Positions 17,673 to 25,625 of a stretch of 64,000 nucleotides of DNA are shown piece after piece. Every line of letters starts with the position of its first letter. The first letter of the stretch is position 1. The translations under genes and the position numbers were made by a program. The notes below the pieces were generated by a model. It saw only the letters and a list, made by a program, of their open reading frames with translations. It searched no databases and was not told the DNA's origin. This stretch comes from Eubacterium sp. (lineage in GTDB: Bacteria > Bacillota > Clostridia > Lachnospirales > Lachnospiraceae): positions 86,822-150,821 of the forward strand of contig JAFYHN010000035.1 in NCBI GenBank assembly GCA_017539165.1, in the 5' to 3' direction.

Positions 17673-18308
17673 TTAAAAAACAAGTTTAATCTCAACCTTA
17701 ATGTCATCATCAACAAGTTTTTTAAATGTTTCACCATCTTCAGGTTTTCCAACCAATTTACCGTAATGAGTAGGTATAGCATACTCCGGCTTGATCTTAT
17801 TTATAAGCCCTGCAGCATCCTTTGGATTCATAGTATAGAATCCTCCTATAGGAATCAAAGCAATATCACACTTCACCTGTTCTGCTTCCTTAGTAGCATC
17901 CATATCCCCTGCTACATAGATTCTCTTTCCATCAATGTTAAGAACATATCCCACCCATCCTGCATTCTTAGAATGGAATGGTTTCAGAACATTATATGCC
18001 GGAACAGTTTCAAATGTAAAATCAGCCGTCTCATAAGTCTGTCCCTGGATAACCTCAATAATATTCTCAACCGGTGTATTCTTATCTACTTTCTTGCGCA
18101 TGGGCTGTGGAACGACTAATACAGTATCACTTTTCAGGATCTTTTTAACATCCTCCGGTGAATAATGATCATAATGATCATGCGTAATAAAAATGTAATC
18201 TGCATCCCCCACACTACCATCAATCTCAAAAGGATCGAAATATATTATCTTCCCGATATCGATTCGTATACTACTGTGTGTGTTTACTGTAATACTTGAA
18301 ATATCCAT
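17673..18308 (-). CDS. MBL-fold metal-dependent hydrolase (UPF0173-like)
   Basis: 211 aa. Zinc-binding motif ITHDHYDHYSPEDV (HxHxDH), second ligand in AGDMDAT and terminal histidine in IPTHYGK. Length and motifs fit the UPF0173/UlaG-like branch of the metallo-beta-lactamase fold. The substrate is unknown. AGGAGG lies 8 bases before the ATG. A lipoprotein gene lies 21 bases upstream on the same strand. Confidence 0.88.
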   Translation of the reverse strand: MDISSITVNTHSSIRIDIGKIIYFDPFEIDGSVGDADYIFITHDHYDHYSPEDVKKILKSDTVLVVPQPMRKKVDKNTPVENIIEVIQGQTYETADFTFETVPAYNVLKPFHSKNAGWVGYVLNIDGKRIYVAGDMDATKEAEQVKCDIALIPIGGFYTMNPKDAAGLINKIKPEYAIPTHYGKLVGKPEDGETFKKLVDDDIKVEIKLVF

Positions 18309-18329
18309 AACAAATACCTCCTACATTTA

Positions 18330-18896
18330 TTATTCCCACTCAATCTCATCACCATGTTTATCAAGAAAATCAAGTGCTGCAGACTCATCCTCGATAAGAT
18401 GATCTATAATCATACCAAAATCACGCGCTAATTTCTTATTCTCTTCACTAACCCCTTCAATATAAGCCGCATACATACAATATTCTGGATCTGGAGAAAT
18501 AACCTCTAAAATCTCAGGTTCATTGTATTCAAGATATTTATTTAAAAACACATCCCAATTATATCCAGACATATTAGCATGACGATTTTTTTTAATCATT
18601 TTAGATTCTAATCGTTGAACTTTATCACGATTCAAATATAAACAAATACTAATTTCATCTTCAATATCCTTAAATATAACTACCGATACGTAATTATGAG
18701 AATAAATATCCTCTTTTACTATTGAATCATCCAAACTACTAACCGTATCACTTGTAATACTTTCTTCTGAATCCGTGAAATATGTTGTGTCATAACTCGA
18801 ACCTCTTGATGAACACCCAAATAAAATAAAACACAATATCAAAACAAGTATACAATATAAGTAACATTTCATATCACCTAATATTTTAGTCTTCAT
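18330..18896 (-). CDS. Lipoprotein of unknown function
   Basis: 188 aa from 18896. The N-terminal hydrophobic segment ends in a lipobox (LFGC), so the protein is lipidated and surface anchored. The remainder is acidic and Ser/Asp rich with no motif I recognise. A second in-frame ATG (MKCYL, 18872) is preceded by AGGTGAT and may be the true start. It follows relics of a polymorphic-toxin array and could be immunity-related, but nothing in the sequence proves this. Confidence 0.65.
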   Translation of the reverse strand: MKTKILGDMKCYLYCILVLILCFILFGCSSRGSSYDTTYFTDSEESITSDTVSSLDDSIVKEDIYSHNYVSVVIFKDIEDEISICLYLNRDKVQRLESKMIKKNRHANMSGYNWDVFLNKYLEYNEPEILEVISPDPEYCMYAAYIEGVSEENKKLARDFGMIIDHLIEDESAALDFLDKHGDEIEWE

Positions 18897-18935
18897 AACA
18901 AAAACTGCTTCGCCTTTCCTGAAATCCTTTTACTT

Positions 18936-19205
18936 TTAATACGTTGGGCTGGAATTCCCCCTCATATTTTCCCTTAATTCTTCAATCAATTTTTGTTCAT
19001 ATTTCTGCTCTGTCTTAGAAAGTACTGCCTTTACATTTTCTTCCGCTTTATCAGCCTGAGCAAGAGTAATCTCAGCAAGATCTGGTCTTTTTAAGACATA
19101 ATACTGAAAATAAGCCAGAACTCTTCGTCCATTTAGATCCATATCGGTTTCTAAAATAGGTCTAATCTTTTCATAAAACTTCATCGCATTGTTTGGATTA
19201 TACAT
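18936..19205 (-). CDS. Short hypothetical protein, possibly a fragment
   Basis: 89 aa, mostly helical and charged (MYNPNNAMKFYEKIRPILE...). No ribosome-binding site precedes the ATG. It opens with MYNP like the gene at 19567-19761, which has a good ribosome site, so the first codons may derive from a duplicated neighbour. It sits beside a YD-repeat relic and is probably decaying toxin-locus DNA. Confidence 0.4.
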   Translation of the reverse strand: MYNPNNAMKFYEKIRPILETDMDLNGRRVLAYFQYYVLKRPDLAEITLAQADKAEENVKAVLSKTEQKYEQKLIEELRENMRGNSSPTY

Positions 19206-19273
19206 CAAATACGACTAATAGAATATAATATCATAATAACATCCAACACTACTATCTTGCAAAAGCAATCACT

Positions 19274-19456
19274 TTACACATTAGTATACTCTGTAGTATT
19301 TCCGAGTGCATCTGTTACTTTTTTAAGGTTTCCATTTTCATCATAAGTATACTCATAACTATTACTTTCAGCATCAGTAGTCTTACTGATAAGATTTCCA
19401 TTCAGGTCATATTCATAAACCGTCTTATCTGAACCATTAGATGTTTCCTCAGATAC
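19274..19456 (-). pseudogene. YD-repeat (Rhs) gene relic
   Basis: The minus strand encodes VSEETSNGSDKTVYEYDLN, then GNLISKTTDAE...YTYDENGNLKKVTDALGN and a stop. The first 26 residues match the giant YD protein at 25626 (EETSNDGDKTVYEYDLNGNL) almost exactly. Upstream the frame shifts near 19457-19500. It is a leftover piece of a former Rhs gene or alternative tip of that locus. Confidence 0.8.
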
Positions 19457-19566
19457 CTACTTTTTCATACTGATATGAATCAGCATCCAAGAATATTAAA
19501 GAAAACCAAATATTAATAGTCAAAACAAGCCAGATAATTATACCATTATCTGACTCGTCGATTATA

Positions 19567-19761
19567 TTAGGAAATATAATTCCTAATCACGATATTAGCT
19601 ACTTTTCTTAATGTATGTTCTCCAAAATCTCCACCTATAGAATAAGTAGTTTGAAAGATTTCATCTACTATTTTTTCATATTCCTTTTCCCTAAATCCTC
19701 TTAATAACTCTCTAACAATACTGTAACATATTTCCTTTTCACTTTCGCTTGGATTATACAT
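19567..19761 (-). CDS. Small protein, candidate immunity protein
   Basis: 64 aa, acidic and helical, cytoplasmic, no known motif. A strong ribosome site (AGGAGGTG, 5 bases) supports it as real. It starts 11 bases after the stop of the secreted toxin-like gene 19773-20330, the usual toxin-immunity order, so an immunity role is inferred from position only. Confidence 0.65.
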   Translation of the reverse strand: MYNPSESEKEICYSIVRELLRGFREKEYEKIVDEIFQTTYSIGGDFGEHTLRKVANIVIRNYIS

Positions 19762-19772
19762 TAATACACCTC

Positions 19773-20330
19773 CTAATGTTTAGATAATTTTGTAATAAGA
19801 TCAATTATTATACGACTACGAGTAATTACTTGTGTGGCTCCTCCTTTTCCAAATTCAGGAAAATCTTTAGTAATAGGTTCCAAATATGAAGCTTTTCCCC
19901 AATTACCGTTTGGAACACTAATATCATCAATAATCTGGAGCGTATCAAACTCCACTCTTATAGACGCATCATGTGGAACCTGCAAAGCTCCTGGATTAGC
20001 TTCATCATAACAATCAAACGAAAAATATGTCCCTTCTTCATTAGCAGGAATAGTCATACTTTCTGACATCGAATCCAAATATGAAGCATTCTCTGATACA
20101 TATCTGTAACCTGTAGATGGAACAGTTTCTCCATTAGGTTTAACGTAAAAATCCGGCTTACTTCCACCCTTGACAGAGAGTCTTTGGCTTATGGTTATAC
20201 AAGCATCCGCATCTTGCCTATCATAAACAGTGCTTGCCGATACCCCTATTGAAAAATTGAGTACCAGAAGCAGACTGACAACCACCATCAGCAGACACTT
20301 CAATATTCTTTTATTCTTGATGACAGCCAC
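19773..20330 (-). CDS. Small secreted protein with polymorphic-toxin-like C-terminus
   Basis: 185 aa. Signal peptide at residues 1-33 (basic start, long hydrophobic run, SIGVSAS). The C-terminal half contains PNGNWGKASYLEPITKDF then GKGGATQVIT, resembling C-terminal enzymatic tips in polymorphic toxins (a closing GGG/GGxxQ motif), though I cannot name the family. The only reasonable start is a GTG overlapping GGAGG, which is poor; an ATC codon 8 bases after GGAGG is better placed, so the start is uncertain or the gene was cut from a larger one. A candidate immunity gene follows and a YD relic lies downstream. Confidence 0.6.
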   Translation of the reverse strand: MAVIKNKRILKCLLMVVVSLLLVLNFSIGVSASTVYDRQDADACITISQRLSVKGGSKPDFYVKPNGETVPSTGYRYVSENASYLDSMSESMTIPANEEGTYFSFDCYDEANPGALQVPHDASIRVEFDTLQIIDDISVPNGNWGKASYLEPITKDFPEFGKGGATQVITRSRIIIDLITKLSKH

Positions 20331-20437
20331 CTCCAGTCTCTGTAATACTTTCAGCTTCTGTCATTCTATCACAGCATTTAAGATACTACTATACTTCTAC
20401 GACAAATACTTCAAAAAGTTTAATCAACCTCTTATTC

Positions 20438-21727
20438 CTAAGATGCTTCTTTCGTTACACTACAGGAATCTGACACCTTATCTTCCTTACTTCCCAGAAC
20501 TTCTGGCATTTCATAAGAAGTCTTATTCTTAAGCATGGCATATATAACCTTAACCAGCTTCCTTGAAATACATATCAAAGCCTGCTTCGGATTCTTACCT
20601 TCCAACAGCTTCTGCTCATAATAGTTTCTGAAATATGGATTTCTTGGCTTACCACTTGGCGATATCTGTATCTGCTGTACCGCCAGATAATAAATGGTAG
20701 CTTGCAGTCTTCGGTTACCTTGCTTAGTGGCATAGTTCTTATTCTTACCTGCTGAGCCATACGGCATAGGTGCGATACCTGCATACTGAGCCAATTTCTC
20801 CGAACTCTTAAATCTTCTTATATCACCTATCTCCGCTATAAGTTTCATGGACATGATTATCTTCATGCCTGGCATGGTCGCAAGAGTAAGTTCAAGCTCC
20901 TTATACAGCCTTTCCAATTCTGTATCTATCTCTGAAAGCATCTTATCCGAATGCTGTATATCGGATATAATACCTCTTGTAACTATGTCTCTTGAATCCT
21001 GATACTCGCATAGCTTTGATGTATCTGCCGAAACTGCATCATAGATACTCTGACACACTTTAGTTGAACACTTATTATGACTGACTGGTAACAGTTCTTC
21101 TCTGATATCCTCTGCTGACACTCCTACAAGATACTTCCGAGATGGATATGTCTCAAAGAAATGAAGTGCAGTCGGTCTGGATATATCTTGAAAGAACTCT
21201 TTGTAATAAGGGAACGCTCTATGCAACTGTTCATGCAACTGATTAACCAGACGCACTCGCTGGTTCATAATCGTATCTCTGCGATGCACTAACTGTTGAA
21301 TGCTCCAATATTCATCCAAAGGACAGGCATCTGGCAGTTTCTCAAATTCATGAATACCCGCCATAGCAATAGCTCTTGCATCATCTTCATCTGACTTACG
21401 ATACATAGCTCTATGCTTTGCTTGTCGATTAGACAGGGCAGGATTGACATCCTTAACAATATAACCCTTATCTATCAACCAAACAGCCAATGCTCGACCA
21501 TAACCATAAGCATTTTCAAGGCAATAGAAAGCTTCAGTTTCTATCCCTTGCGACAACTTCATCTTCTGAATACATTTCTTCACTTTGCGTACAAGCTTTG
21601 AATAATCAGATGGAACATTCTCAAATGTAATATCACCTAACTCACGACCACTACTATCGATAACAACAGCAGTATGAGTGAGTTTATGTAAGTCAATGCC
21701 TACATAAATAAAATCTTGTAATCTCAT
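20438..21727 (-). CDS. IS110-family transposase (DEDD recombinase)
   Basis: 429 aa. N-terminal RuvC-like DEDD domain: YVGIDLHK, ENAYGYGR, KSDEDDARAIA. C-terminal Tnp_20 domain with the serine region: ATMPGMK...IAEIGDIRRF...LAQYAGIAPMPYGSAGKNKN. Both are complete, so the enzyme looks functional. IS110 enzymes move circular intermediates without terminal inverted repeats, guided by a bridge RNA from the non-coding end. GGAGGAG lies 9 bases before the ATG. Confidence 0.95.
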   Translation of the reverse strand: MRLQDFIYVGIDLHKLTHTAVVIDSSGRELGDITFENVPSDYSKLVRKVKKCIQKMKLSQGIETEAFYCLENAYGYGRALAVWLIDKGYIVKDVNPALSNRQAKHRAMYRKSDEDDARAIAMAGIHEFEKLPDACPLDEYWSIQQLVHRRDTIMNQRVRLVNQLHEQLHRAFPYYKEFFQDISRPTALHFFETYPSRKYLVGVSAEDIREELLPVSHNKCSTKVCQSIYDAVSADTSKLCEYQDSRDIVTRGIISDIQHSDKMLSEIDTELERLYKELELTLATMPGMKIIMSMKLIAEIGDIRRFKSSEKLAQYAGIAPMPYGSAGKNKNYATKQGNRRLQATIYYLAVQQIQISPSGKPRNPYFRNYYEQKLLEGKNPKQALICISRKLVKVIYAMLKNKTSYEMPEVLGSKEDKVSDSCSVTKEAS

Positions 21728-21784
21728 AAAATGAAACTCCTCCTTAACAAAATATGAACAGCCTCAACAATTAAATCGTGAATG

Positions 21785-21950
21785 GGATTTACGCATTGCA
21801 ACCCAATCCGACACGGGTGGATAAGTTCTGTATTTCTGGTCGGTCTCAAGGTGTCTGCTACAGACAGTACCGCCGACTTTTACAGGAGCATGTAATCCCA
21901 TACATGAATATGGGCAATCCTTGAAGGCTTACGAACCGCTTCAAGAATTG
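21785..21950 (-). ncRNA. Candidate IS110 bridge RNA
   Basis: The transposase leader contains a dense set of exact hairpins: CTTGAAG/CTTCAAG (920-926 with 939-945, prefix 21), CCCATA/TATGGG (21897-21902 with 21909-21914), an outer GTCGG/CCGAC (21839-21843 with 21873-21877) enclosing GTCTG/CAGAC (21853-21857 with 21861-21865), and ACCC/GGGT (21801-21804 with 21815-21818). Size (about 170 nt) and position before the transposase match the bridge RNA known for IS621 and other IS110 members. Identification rests on position and structure, not on homology. Confidence 0.6.
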
Positions 21951-22396
21951 TGTGTGATGTTAACTCTGCCGAAACCACTATTCAAGTCATTTCCGCAGAA
22001 AATCACATTAAAAAAATAATTATTTTTCATAGAACGATTATACCAAACGCACTTTTTCATACATGCCCCACAGATGCGTTATTTCATGCACTTTGTGAGC
22101 GATTCAGAAGCCCAGATTTGATGATTACAGACATGGATGGAGTAATTCGACAGGTTAAGAGAAAACAGAGCAAACAAGAGGGCGTGTCAAGCACTTTTTT
22201 CAAAATATTTGCAGGATACCGACAACCTCAGGAGGACAGCCTACCCCATAGCAAAGAAAAAACTGTAGTTCCCTGTAATTCAACAAGTAGCCTACAGCCT
22301 TTTCGCATTAGCTCATATTTTTAGTTCGATATTATACAATCAATAATCATACACTTATATAACCGATAACACAGCTTCTGATTATATCAATGATAT
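21951..22396. other. Intergenic DNA between IS110 leader and recombinase
   Basis: 446 bp with no convincing gene. A 124-codon plus-strand frame (21950-22324) begins inside the structured RNA, lacks a ribosome site and has no recognisable domain. The right end of the IS110 element and an att site of the neighbouring element may lie here, but I see no clear repeat marking them. Confidence 0.5.
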
Positions 22397-22975
22397 TTAC
22401 CCCAGACATACGCTCTTCAAAATAACTTCTTCCATCTCCTTAGTTCCGATACCGATGTACTTCTGCGTAGTATCCAGACTGGAGTGCTGCAGGAGATTTC
22501 TGACAAGCTCTATATTATAATCACTATTGATATAGGCATTCGTCGCAAATGCCTTACGAAAAGAATGAGTGCCGATACCATCAAGTCCCAGATACTCACA
22601 AGTTATCTTAAGAAGCTTTGATACCACTCGCTCCGATATCGGAAAGAGCTTCTGTGTCGGCAGGATATTATGGGCATTGGCATACTCTTGGATAAAGAGA
22701 TATACATCTATCGGAATTGTATATCCTCTATGCTTGCCAGTCTTCTGCTCTGTGATATCAAAGCAGTACCGCTTTCCATCTTTCACGAGATTACACATTC
22801 GAAGTTGCAGGACATCACCGATGCGGATGCCGAGATTGTACTCTATAGTCAGAACTGTAGCTATCCTCACATTAGGGTGTCTCTCTACCCCATCATTATC
22901 TGTAAAACCTGTTCTGATTGTACTGACAATAAGCTTAAATGTATCTTCATCAATGCACCTTGAACGTTTATTCAT
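22397..22975 (-). CDS. Tyrosine recombinase/integrase, catalytic-domain-sized
   Basis: 192 aa from the ATG at 22975 (GGTGAGG 4 bases before); an open frame continues to 23059 without a start signal. The active-site set is complete: Arg in LGIRIGDVLQLR, Lys in EQKTGKHRGY, HxxR in GTHSFRKAFA, His in LLQHSSLD and Tyr in TTQKYIG. It lacks the usual N-terminal core-binding domain, like short XerC-type integrases of Firmicutes elements. It probably integrates the element carrying the Rep gene at 23934. Confidence 0.9.
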   Translation of the reverse strand: MNKRSRCIDEDTFKLIVSTIRTGFTDNDGVERHPNVRIATVLTIEYNLGIRIGDVLQLRMCNLVKDGKRYCFDITEQKTGKHRGYTIPIDVYLFIQEYANAHNILPTQKLFPISERVVSKLLKITCEYLGLDGIGTHSFRKAFATNAYINSDYNIELVRNLLQHSSLDTTQKYIGIGTKEMEEVILKSVCLG

Positions 22976-23076
22976 AAACCTCACCAATCCTTTCAATCTC
23001 CATAAAAAATCTACAATGATTAAACTGTCGGTGTCGTTACCGGAACTGGAACATACCAAAATGTATGTCTTGCGGA

Positions 23077-23158
23077 AGTTCCTATAACATGAATTTCAAG
23101 TTCCTATATTTCATAATCAAAATCAGAGAAGCCAGTATATAAAGGATAGTTCCTATAA
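23077..23158. repeat. Three AGTTCCTATA direct repeats upstream of the integrase
   Basis: AGTTCCTATA occurs at 23078, 23099 and 23149 (the first two 21 bp apart, the third 50 bp further). Direct repeats just upstream of a tyrosine recombinase gene may be arm-type binding sites or iterons. No function is shown by the sequence. Confidence 0.5.
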
Positions 23159-23313
23159 TAACCATAATAAGCTCTCTGATATCAGAACAAATGAAAACAC
23201 ATATCATGAATACCCCGACAATGAGATTTAAACAAAATCAGCGATACTCAAAACATCTGAAGATTGGATAGAGTTCCTTAAATCCACAGAGAATTATTGC
23301 AACATTTTTTAAC

Positions 23314-23322
23314 TGTGGATAA
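23314..23322 (-). promoter_or_regulatory. DnaA-type box
   Basis: The minus strand reads TTATCCACA, a perfect DnaA box, in an A/T-rich stretch of the element 600 bp downstream of the Rep gene. A single box may be chance, but it lies in the long non-coding part of an element with a Rep gene. Confidence 0.35.
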
Positions 23323-23933
23323 CATTTAGTGCATCATAAGAGATATATTTTATTTTTCCAAACAGCCATATAAAAGCAAGGATAATTCAGAAAAAAATAT
23401 ATTGATGAGAATTTTATGTTGCAATGCATCACAATACAAATCATAAAATGCATCATCCGATAAACCCATGCATCAGAAAACAAATCATAAAACCGAACTT
23501 TATCTGCGGTTAAAGTTCCGAAAATACTATTAAAAACTTTACTGCCTGTGCAGGGCTTAAAACAAATCAAGTCCGACAATAACAATATTAGCTTAAGACA
23601 AATATAAGATAAGATTAAAACAACGATGGCTCTACTTGAAACAGTATCAGCTTTTATCAATTCAAAAACTGTTCTTCTAAAAACAAATTCATGAGATATA
23701 ATAACAGCTACAGATGATATGAAAACAGGTATTCATTGTCTTATAGGTGCAAGTAAATGCGACTATTCTACCCCTCTGTAATCTTCCGAAATTTCAAAAC
23801 TTCTTACCGCTTCATCTTCCCGATAATACTATTGATGCAGACAGAGGATATCATATAGCAGGAATCATATCAGTCAATTCAACTTGGGATAATCTTCTCT
23901 GTAAGAACAAATTATCATTTTTTCAGTACTGTT

Positions 23934-25127
23934 CTATGTAATAACCTTTTTAGCTCCAAAAATTTTCAGAATCTCAGGTACATTATCATCCATTGGTCTG
24001 ATATTGGTTATGTCTGGAACACATCCATTAAGTCCATTCTTGCAGATTTCCTTAATTTTCCATAATGGATCTGCTGGCTTAACAGGCTTATCTTGCATAC
24101 CCGCCACATCAGTCTTTCTCCAATATCTTCCTGAACCAGTACCTTTCTTTTGAAAGTATCGCTTATCAACTATATTTCCTTTATCTTTGTCACCAATTAT
24201 AAACGACTGTCTGAAAGATAAATAATAGTTCTTCAACTTATCCTTGATATCCTTATTTACAATACGCTCTACTGTTGGTCTGTTCATTCCTCTACTGCAG
24301 GAATACAATGGCATACCTGTCGGATAATATTTAAGTCTTTCACCTTTGATGAATTTCTTATTTACCCCACCGACATTTTTAGTAACTATATTTGCGTTAG
24401 ATACCTCATCTTTTGTCTTTTCAAGTTGCTCTCTCTCATACTCCGAAAGAATATCATAATATATATCAGCAGAATCATCACTTTTATCATCATCTACATA
24501 TTCTACATCCGAAAGGTATGCTCGAAAATATAATGCAAGAGTATCTGCATCATACACTTTATGAGTATCTGTCATACCATATCCCCATAAATCAGCGATA
24601 TCTTGATTACTGATATAAGGTGCTTTTGAACTAAATATAAGAAGCAGATGGATATGCCAAGCATTACCATGATTCTCACCTTGTGGCTCGGCTACTGCAA
24701 TAAACTTAAAATCTTTCTTTGACTCTGTAAGCTTTTGCTTTTTCAGATAATTGCGGAGTTTACGCAGAAAGGCTTTGTTATCTTTAAATACTCTCTTACA
24801 ATCTGTCATTTCTTCTCTATAAGTAAGAGTAATCCATTTACAGTTTGCAGGATTGGTAGCATTGCACCGAATCAAATCCATAAGTGAATTGATACTTTTT
24901 CGAACACTTTTCGGAGATTGAAAACGATTTTCTGAATGTTGCCTTTTCTTAACCTCACCTGTCGATAAATCTACGAACTCATCTTTGGAAAGATTTTTAA
25001 TTGGACATTTTCTGTTTTTACCAGCAGTAAAAGTTACCTGTGCTGTGTTACCTGCTAACTTCAGCGATACTTCGACATTCTGAGCGATATAAAGCTGACT
25101 TGGATTGATAGATTTAATTTTGATCAT
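23934..25127 (-). CDS. HUH-type replication initiator (rolling-circle Rep)
   Basis: 397 aa. The central domain contains the HUH metal motif WHIHLLLIF (about residues 180-188) after a strand-rich region (KWITLTYREEM) and before helices with tyrosines (LALYFRAYLSD), the usual order of a rolling-circle Rep nuclease that nicks the origin through a Tyr. The basic C-terminus suggests DNA binding. It pairs with the recombinase at 22397 to form a small integrated element able to replicate by rolling circle. Its ribosome site is buried in a hairpin (25135-25166) and a cruciform candidate origin lies upstream. Confidence 0.82.
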   Translation of the reverse strand: MIKIKSINPSQLYIAQNVEVSLKLAGNTAQVTFTAGKNRKCPIKNLSKDEFVDLSTGEVKKRQHSENRFQSPKSVRKSINSLMDLIRCNATNPANCKWITLTYREEMTDCKRVFKDNKAFLRKLRNYLKKQKLTESKKDFKFIAVAEPQGENHGNAWHIHLLLIFSSKAPYISNQDIADLWGYGMTDTHKVYDADTLALYFRAYLSDVEYVDDDKSDDSADIYYDILSEYEREQLEKTKDEVSNANIVTKNVGGVNKKFIKGERLKYYPTGMPLYSCSRGMNRPTVERIVNKDIKDKLKNYYLSFRQSFIIGDKDKGNIVDKRYFQKKGTGSGRYWRKTDVAGMQDKPVKPADPLWKIKEICKNGLNGCVPDITNIRPMDDNVPEILKIFGAKKVIT

Positions 25128-25134
25128 AGAAAAA

Positions 25135-25166
25135 CACTCCTAACAAAAATAATTTTGTTAAGAGTG
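25135..25166 (-). promoter_or_regulatory. Hairpin sequestering the Rep ribosome-binding site
   Basis: In the mRNA, arms 25166-25153 and 25148-25135 form a 14-bp stem (one G.U pair) with a 4-base loop. The 3' arm contains TTAGGAGTG, the only Shine-Dalgarno sequence of Rep, 7 bases before its ATG. The stem should mask the site and limit Rep synthesis, a common form of copy-number control. Confidence 0.7.
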
Positions 25167-25256
25167 CTTTGATATCAGCTTAATGGAACTAAACTGAAAA
25201 TTCATTATTGTGTTTTACTTAAGTATTCCCAACTGGGGCTAAAAACGCTATATCTT

Positions 25257-25345
25257 GCTCGTTACTACCGTAACGAGCTCCCCTCACACTCATCGACTGA
25301 CATCAGCGTAGCTGAGAAGCGATGAGTGTGAGGGATAGTGGGAGC
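25257..25345. other. Cruciform region, candidate rolling-circle origin
   Basis: Two exact inverted repeats lie side by side: GCTCGTTAC/GTAACGAGC (25257-25265 with 25270-25278, loop TACC) and a 15-bp CCCTCACACTCATCG with its complement (25281-25295 with 25320-25334) holding an inner CAGC-GTA-GCTG stem. A GGGAGC at 25340-25345 can also pair with 25277-25282. Dense hairpins beside a HUH Rep gene are where nick sites normally lie. Confidence 0.6.
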
Positions 25346-25399
25346 ATTTAGTTGGTTGGATTTGATTGGAAGGGGTTGGTGGTGCTAAGGTATTGACAA

Positions 25400-25624
25400 T
25401 CATATATACTTATCTATCTCTGATAAAAATGCATCAACAACTTCATCCTCATTATCATAATAATTAATAGTTTCTTTTACACCTCTTTCACTATAATACA
25501 AATGCCATTTATCCTCAGTCTTCTCTATGCAGTATGATTCACTCGGCAAACCTCCTTTAAGAGAATATAAATCTTGAGGAACATTTTTCTCCTTTAATAA
25601 TATTTGTAATTCTTCGATATTCAT
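25400..25624 (-). CDS. Imm59-like immunity protein for the TNT toxin
   Basis: 74 aa. The pattern LKEKNVPQDLYSLKGG, then ESYCIEKTEDKWHLYYSERG with an acidic end, fits the Imm59 family of polymorphic-toxin immunity proteins. It starts one base after the toxin stop codon, using AAGG inside the toxin's last codons, so toxin and antidote are translationally coupled. It should bind and block the TNT domain in the cytoplasm. Confidence 0.8.
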   Translation of the reverse strand: MNIEELQILLKEKNVPQDLYSLKGGLPSESYCIEKTEDKWHLYYSERGVKETINYYDNEDEVVDAFLSEIDKYI

Positions 25625-25625
25625 T

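Larger units (their letters stand above)
20438..21960 (-). mobile_element. IS110-family insertion sequence
   Basis: Includes the transposase gene plus about 230 bp of structured upstream DNA. IS110 elements have no terminal inverted repeats, so exact ends cannot be fixed by eye; the coordinates are the minimum supported. It is inserted between toxin-array remnants and a small integrative element. Confidence 0.75.
22976..23933. other. Long non-coding stretch of the integrated element
   Basis: About 960 bp without a gene I can support; the longest frame (23334-23660 minus) has no ribosome site and unusual composition. It holds three copies of an AGTTCCTATA repeat (23077-23158) and one DnaA-type box (23314-23322), and may carry recombination or replication control sites. 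Confidence 0.5.

Noticed and set aside
21950-22324. 124-codon plus-strand frame after the IS110 leader
   Set aside because: Starts in the structured RNA, no ribosome site, composition unlike a protein and no recognisable family.
23334-23660. 108-codon minus-strand frame in the integrated element
   Set aside because: Starts at TTG without a ribosome site; very Cys, Phe and Ile rich without clear membrane segments or motif.
25258-25334. tRNA gene suggested by a clover-like fold
   Set aside because: Stems are too long and the order of loops, anticodon and TTC arm do not fit a tRNA.
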